Below, in pieces: positions 49,364 to 52,442 of a stretch of 52,442 bases of DNA (the first letter of the stretch is position 1; each line of letters begins with the position of its first letter). The notes under the pieces were generated by a model. The model worked only from the letters and a program-made list of their open reading frames with translations. It was not told the origin of the DNA and searched no databases. The position numbers and the translations under genes were made by a program. The stretch comes from Pseudomonadota bacterium (GTDB taxonomy: Bacteria > Pseudomonadota > Gammaproteobacteria > Burkholderiales > Thiobacillaceae). Location of the stretch: positions 1-52,442 of the forward strand of contig JAKADC010000015.1 in NCBI GenBank assembly GCA_021820845.1, given 5' to 3'.

Positions 49364-50227
49364 TCATGGCGCCAGCCTGCCGCCTGTGACGCGGGCGATG
49401 CCCGACAAATCGGGCCAGTTCCGGACGTCCTCGAATCCCGCCGCCTGGAGCAGGGCGCCGACAGCATCCGCCTGGTCGTAACCGTGTTCCAGCAGCAGCG
49501 TTCCGCCGGGCTGCAGGTGGGCGCCGGCTCCCGCGATGATCCGCCGCAAGTCCTCGAGCCCGTCCGCCCCGGCGGCGAGCGCGGCGAGCGGTTCGAAGCG
49601 CAGGTCCCCGCGCGCCAGATGGGGATCGGCGGCGGCGACGTAGGGCGGGTTGCCGACGATGAGGTCGAAGTGCCGTGCGCCGAGGGCGGCGAACCAGTCG
49701 CTTTCCAGGAACTCGACCCGGACGGCGAGGAGGTCGGCGTTGCGTCGCGCGATGGCGAGGGCGGCGGCGGAACGGTCCACTGCCGTGACCCGGGCGCGGG
49801 GACGTTCCAGTGCCAGGGTGATCGCGATGCAGCCGCTGCCGGTGCCGAGATCGAGCACAGTCACGGCCTCCCCGGCGGGCATGCGGGCAAGCGCCAGCTC
49901 GACCAGCAGCTCGGTCTCGGGCCGCGGGATCAGCACATCGGGCGACACCTGGAAGCTGCGTCCGTAGAACTCCCGTGCGGCAGTGATATGGGCGATGGGT
50001 TCGCCGGACAGCCTGCGCGCCAGCAAGGCGGCGAATCGGGCACTTTGCGCTCCGGTGAGCGCGTCGGTGTCGTGCGCGATCAGCCAGGCCGGACTCACCT
50101 CCCATGCGAATGCGGCCAGCACGCGCGCATCGAGCCGCGCCTCGCGTTTTTCGAGGCCGAGCGTGGCGGTGAGGCGGGCGGTGGCCTCGTCGATCAGGCC
50201 GGCAGGCGTGGCCGCCTCATGCCGCAT
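49364..50227 (-). CDS. prmC: Release factor glutamine methyltransferase PrmC (HemK)
   Basis: This 287-residue SAM-dependent methyltransferase has an N-terminal helical domain (1-85), the PRPETE motif (101-106), SAM-binding DLGTGSG (126-132) and the catalytic GNPPY (192-196). It methylates the Gln of the GGQ motif in RF1 and RF2, which increases termination efficiency. It lies 5 bases downstream of prfA, whose product is its substrate, an arrangement conserved across bacteria. Confidence 0.96.
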   Translation of the reverse strand: MRHEAATPAGLIDEATARLTATLGLEKREARLDARVLAAFAWEVSPAWLIAHDTDALTGAQSARFAALLARRLSGEPIAHITAAREFYGRSFQVSPDVLIPRPETELLVELALARMPAGEAVTVLDLGTGSGCIAITLALERPRARVTAVDRSAAALAIARRNADLLAVRVEFLESDWFAALGARHFDLIVGNPPYVAAADPHLARGDLRFEPLAALAAGADGLEDLRRIIAGAGAHLQPGGTLLLEHGYDQADAVGALLQAAGFEDVRNWPDLSGIARVTGGRLAP

Positions 50228-50232
50228 GCCTT

Positions 50233-51315
50233 TTATCCTTCGCCCGACAGAGCGGCCAGCAGGTCGGCCTGATGCTCGGCGGCCAGCGCGTCGAGAAGCT
50301 CGGTCAGGTCGCCGTCCATCATCGCGTCGATCTTGTACAGCGTGAGATTGATGCGGTGATCGGTGACGCGGCCTTGCGGGAAATTGTAGGTGCGGATGCG
50401 GTCGGAGCGGTCGCCGCTGCCCACCAGGCTCTTGCGGGTGCTCGCCTCGGCGGCATGCTGTGCCTGAATTTCGCGGTCTTTCAGGCGCGCCGCCAGCACG
50501 CTCATCGCCTGTGCGCGATTGCGGTGCTGCGACCGGTCATCCTGGCATTCGACCACGAGGCCCGTCGGCAGGTGGGTGATGCGCACCGCGGAATCGGTCT
50601 TGTTGATGTGCTGGCCGCCGGCGCCCGAGGCGCGGAAGGTGTCGATCCTGAGGTCGGCCGGATTGATGTCGACTTCGCCGACCTCGTCGGCTTCGGGCAT
50701 GACCGCCACGGTGCACGCCGAGGTGTGGATGCGGCCCTGCGATTCGGTTTCCGGCACGCGCTGGACGCGATGGCCGCCGGATTCGAACTTCAGCCGCGAG
50801 TAGGCGCCGTGGCCGAGGATGCGGACGATGACTTCCTTGTAGCCGCCGACCTCGCCGGGATTTTCCGACGCGATCTCGACGCGCCATCCCTGCCGCTCGG
50901 CGTAGCGCGTGTACATGCGCAGGAGGTTGCCCGCGAACAATGCCGACTCGTCGCCGCCTGTGCCGGCGCGGATTTCCAGAAAGATGTTGCGCTCGTCGTT
51001 GGGGTCCTTCGGCAGCAGCGCGGTCTGCAGCGCGCTTTCGAGCTGCGCGAGGCGGGCGGCGCCGTCGGCCAGTTCCGCTTCGGCCAGCTCGCGCATGTCG
51101 GGGTCCGCGAGCAGTTCGCTGGCGCTTTTCCGGTCGGCTTCCGCCCGGCGATACTCGCGGTACAGCGCGACCACGGGGCTGAGGTCGGCGTGTTCGCGCG
51201 TGAGCTTGCGGTAGCTCTCCATGTCGCCCGCGATGTCCGGCTGCGACAGGAGCGCGTCGAGTTCATCCAGCCGCTCGTCGGCGCGAGCGAGCTTGTCCGC
51301 GAGCGAGGCTTTCAT
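50233..51315 (-). CDS. prfA: Peptide chain release factor 1
   Basis: This 360-residue RF1 recognises UAA and UAG stop codons. The GGQ motif is at residues 233-235 ([18 protein letters not shown]). The stop-codon-reading P-x-T motif is P188-E-T190 in [13 protein letters not shown], where E. coli has PAT; the P and T are kept. Full length. The start overlaps the hemA stop by four bases (ATGA), and prmC follows after 5 bases. Confidence 0.98.
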   Translation of the reverse strand: MKASLADKLARADERLDELDALLSQPDIAGDMESYRKLTREHADLSPVVALYREYRRAEADRKSASELLADPDMRELAEAELADGAARLAQLESALQTALLPKDPNDERNIFLEIRAGTGGDESALFAGNLLRMYTRYAERQGWRVEIASENPGEVGGYKEVIVRILGHGAYSRLKFESGGHRVQRVPETESQGRIHTSACTVAVMPEADEVGEVDINPADLRIDTFRASGAGGQHINKTDSAVRITHLPTGLVVECQDDRSQHRNRAQAMSVLAARLKDREIQAQHAAEASTRKSLVGSGDRSDRIRTYNFPQGRVTDHRINLTLYKIDAMMDGDLTELLDALAAEHQADLLAALSGEG

Positions 51316-52442
51316 TCCTGATGCAGCCCATAGAACTGGTTCACCAGGCGGACGATCTCGTCGCGCTCGGCCCGGCTGGCATGATTGAGCGCATGGGTGG
51401 GCGCATGCAGCAGCTTGTTGGACAACGCATGGCTCATCGCTTCGAGCACCGCGCGCGGATCATCGCCGCGGGCGAGCGCCTTCTCGGCCTTTTCGATTTC
51501 ATGGCGGCGATGGCGCTCGGCGCTGTCGCGCAGCGCCCGGATGACCGGCACCAGCTCGCGGCCTTCCATCCAGTGCATGAAGCTTTCCACGCTCGTCTCG
51601 ATGATCGCCTCGGCCTGCGCAACTTGGGCCACGCGGTTGTCCATGCCTTCGCGCACCACCTGGCCCAGATCGTCAACGCTGTAGAGAAACACGTCGTCGA
51701 GGCCGGCGACCTCGGCCTCGACGTCGCGCGGCACCGCGAGGTCGACGATGAAAATCGGGCGGTGGCGGCGCTGCTTGATCGCGCGCTCGAGCATCCCCTT
51801 GCCGAGGATGGGCAGGGGGCTTGCGGTGGACGTGACGATGATGTCGTAGCTCGGAAGCTCGTCGGGCAGCGCCGTGAGCGCGATGACGCCGGCGTTGAAG
51901 CGCTCGGCGAGCGGGCGGGCGCGCTCGGTCGTGCGGTTCGCGACGGTCATGCGGCGCGGGTGCTGCGCGGCGAAATGGGTGATGCACAGCTCGATCATCT
52001 CGCCGGCGCCGATGAAGAGGCAGGCCTGATCCTTGATGCTGGGGAAGATGCGCTCCGCGAGGCGCACGGCCGCGGCCGCCATCGACACCGAATTGGCGCC
52101 GATCTCGGTGCTGGTGCGCACTTCCTTGGCCACCGAGAAGGTGCGCTGGAACAGCTTGTGCAGCAGCAGCCCGAGCGTGCCCGCTTCCTCGGCGGCGGCA
52201 ACCGCCTGCTTCATCTGGCCGAGTATCTGGGTTTCGCCGAGCACCATCGAATCCAGGCCGGCGGCGACGCGGAAGGCGTGCTGCGCGGCCTGTTCGCGCG
52301 GCAGCGTATAGAGATACGGCGCGAGCTCGCGCCGCTCGATGTGATGGAAGTCGGCCAGCCATTGCGCCACCGCCTCGGGAGACGGCGTGTTGACGTACAG
52401 CTCGGTGCGGTTGCAGGTCGACAGGATGGCGACTTCGGAGGC
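51312..52442 (-). CDS. hemA: Glutamyl-tRNA reductase, partial (N-terminus beyond window)
   Basis: 376 codons are in the window; the start lies past base 52442. It opens with [20 protein letters not shown], which contains the catalytic Cys of [22 protein letters not shown], the NADPH domain ([27 protein letters not shown]) and the C-terminal dimerisation helix follow. It reduces Glu-tRNA to glutamate-1-semialdehyde, the first committed step of tetrapyrrole synthesis by the C5 route. Only about the first 40 residues should be missing. It overlaps prfA by four bases. Confidence 0.97.
   Translation of the reverse strand, partial: ASEVAILSTCNRTELYVNTPSPEAVAQWLADFHHIERRELAPYLYTLPREQAAQHAFRVAAGLDSMVLGETQILGQMKQAVAAAEEAGTLGLLLHKLFQRTFSVAKEVRTSTEIGANSVSMAAAAVRLAERIFPSIKDQACLFIGAGEMIELCITHFAAQHPRRMTVANRTTERARPLAERFNAGVIALTALPDELPSYDIIVTSTASPLPILGKGMLERAIKQRRHRPIFIVDLAVPRDVEAEVAGLDDVFLYSVDDLGQVVREGMDNRVAQVAQAEAIIETSVESFMHWMEGRELVPVIRALRDSAERHRRHEIEKAEKALARGDDPRAVLEAMSHALSNKLLHAPTHALNHASRAERDEIVRLVNQFYGLHQE

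Overview
The window is chromosomal DNA of a GC-rich betaproteobacterium, probably a Thiobacillus-like member of the Nitrosomonadales/Hydrogenophilales. This rests on the gene neighbourhoods: dapF-DUF484-xerC, two lipid A acyltransferases beside metK, an SAH riboswitch in front of ahcY-yvlD-metF, glnA-ntrB-ntrC, and hemA-prfA-prmC-grxD. No species is asserted. Most of the window is ordinary housekeeping DNA. One stretch of about 19 kb (roughly 22.9-42.0 kb) is accessory in character.

Left part (1-22.9 kb). A minus-strand group holds the start of an exported coiled-coil protein, a small exported Cys-pair protein, yidD, a COG0523 GTPase and a cysteine-poor DksA. A plus-strand RND efflux operon with a lipoprotein gene follows. 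Next is a long minus-strand run: xerC, DUF484, dapF, a CoA-binding protein, a GNAT acetyltransferase and two lipid A acyltransferases. Then come metK, a terminator, and the SAH riboswitch with ahcY, a four-helix membrane protein and metF. Together these form an S-adenosylmethionine / S-adenosylhomocysteine / methyl-folate block. Two small proteins, an alanine/serine-glyoxylate aminotransferase, ttcA, msbA and a CorA-type transporter with an MgtE-N domain complete this part.

Accessory island (about 22.9-42.0 kb). It opens with a frameshifted, truncated mgtE remnant, an AT-rich spacer with a perfect 20-bp palindrome, and a set of broken, shuffled gene pieces. An intact two-gene module follows: a 206-residue inner-membrane protein whose TAA stop directly abuts the ATG of a 4288-residue RTX protein. 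That protein has an N-terminal lipase-type GHSLGG motif, many calcium-binding nonapeptides and about 28 modules of roughly 80 residues. A type I secretion ABC exporter with a degenerate C39-like domain and an HlyD-family adaptor come next. The broken pieces upstream look like a decayed earlier copy of the same membrane-protein/RTX pair, including a 527-bp near-identical duplicate of an internal RTX segment. My leading hypothesis is a type-I-secreted RTX lipase with its own membrane-anchored immunity or protective partner, evolving by cassette duplication as CDI and Rhs toxin loci do. This is inference, not demonstrated.

Right part (42.0-52.4 kb). Minus strand: mtgA, aroE and a rhodanese. Plus strand: glnA behind a clear sigma-54 promoter and an NtrC-like site, a DUF4124 protein, ntrB and ntrC. 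Minus strand: grxD, prmC, prfA and a hemA that runs off the window. This is nitrogen regulation next to the conserved hemA-prfA-prmC translation-termination cluster.
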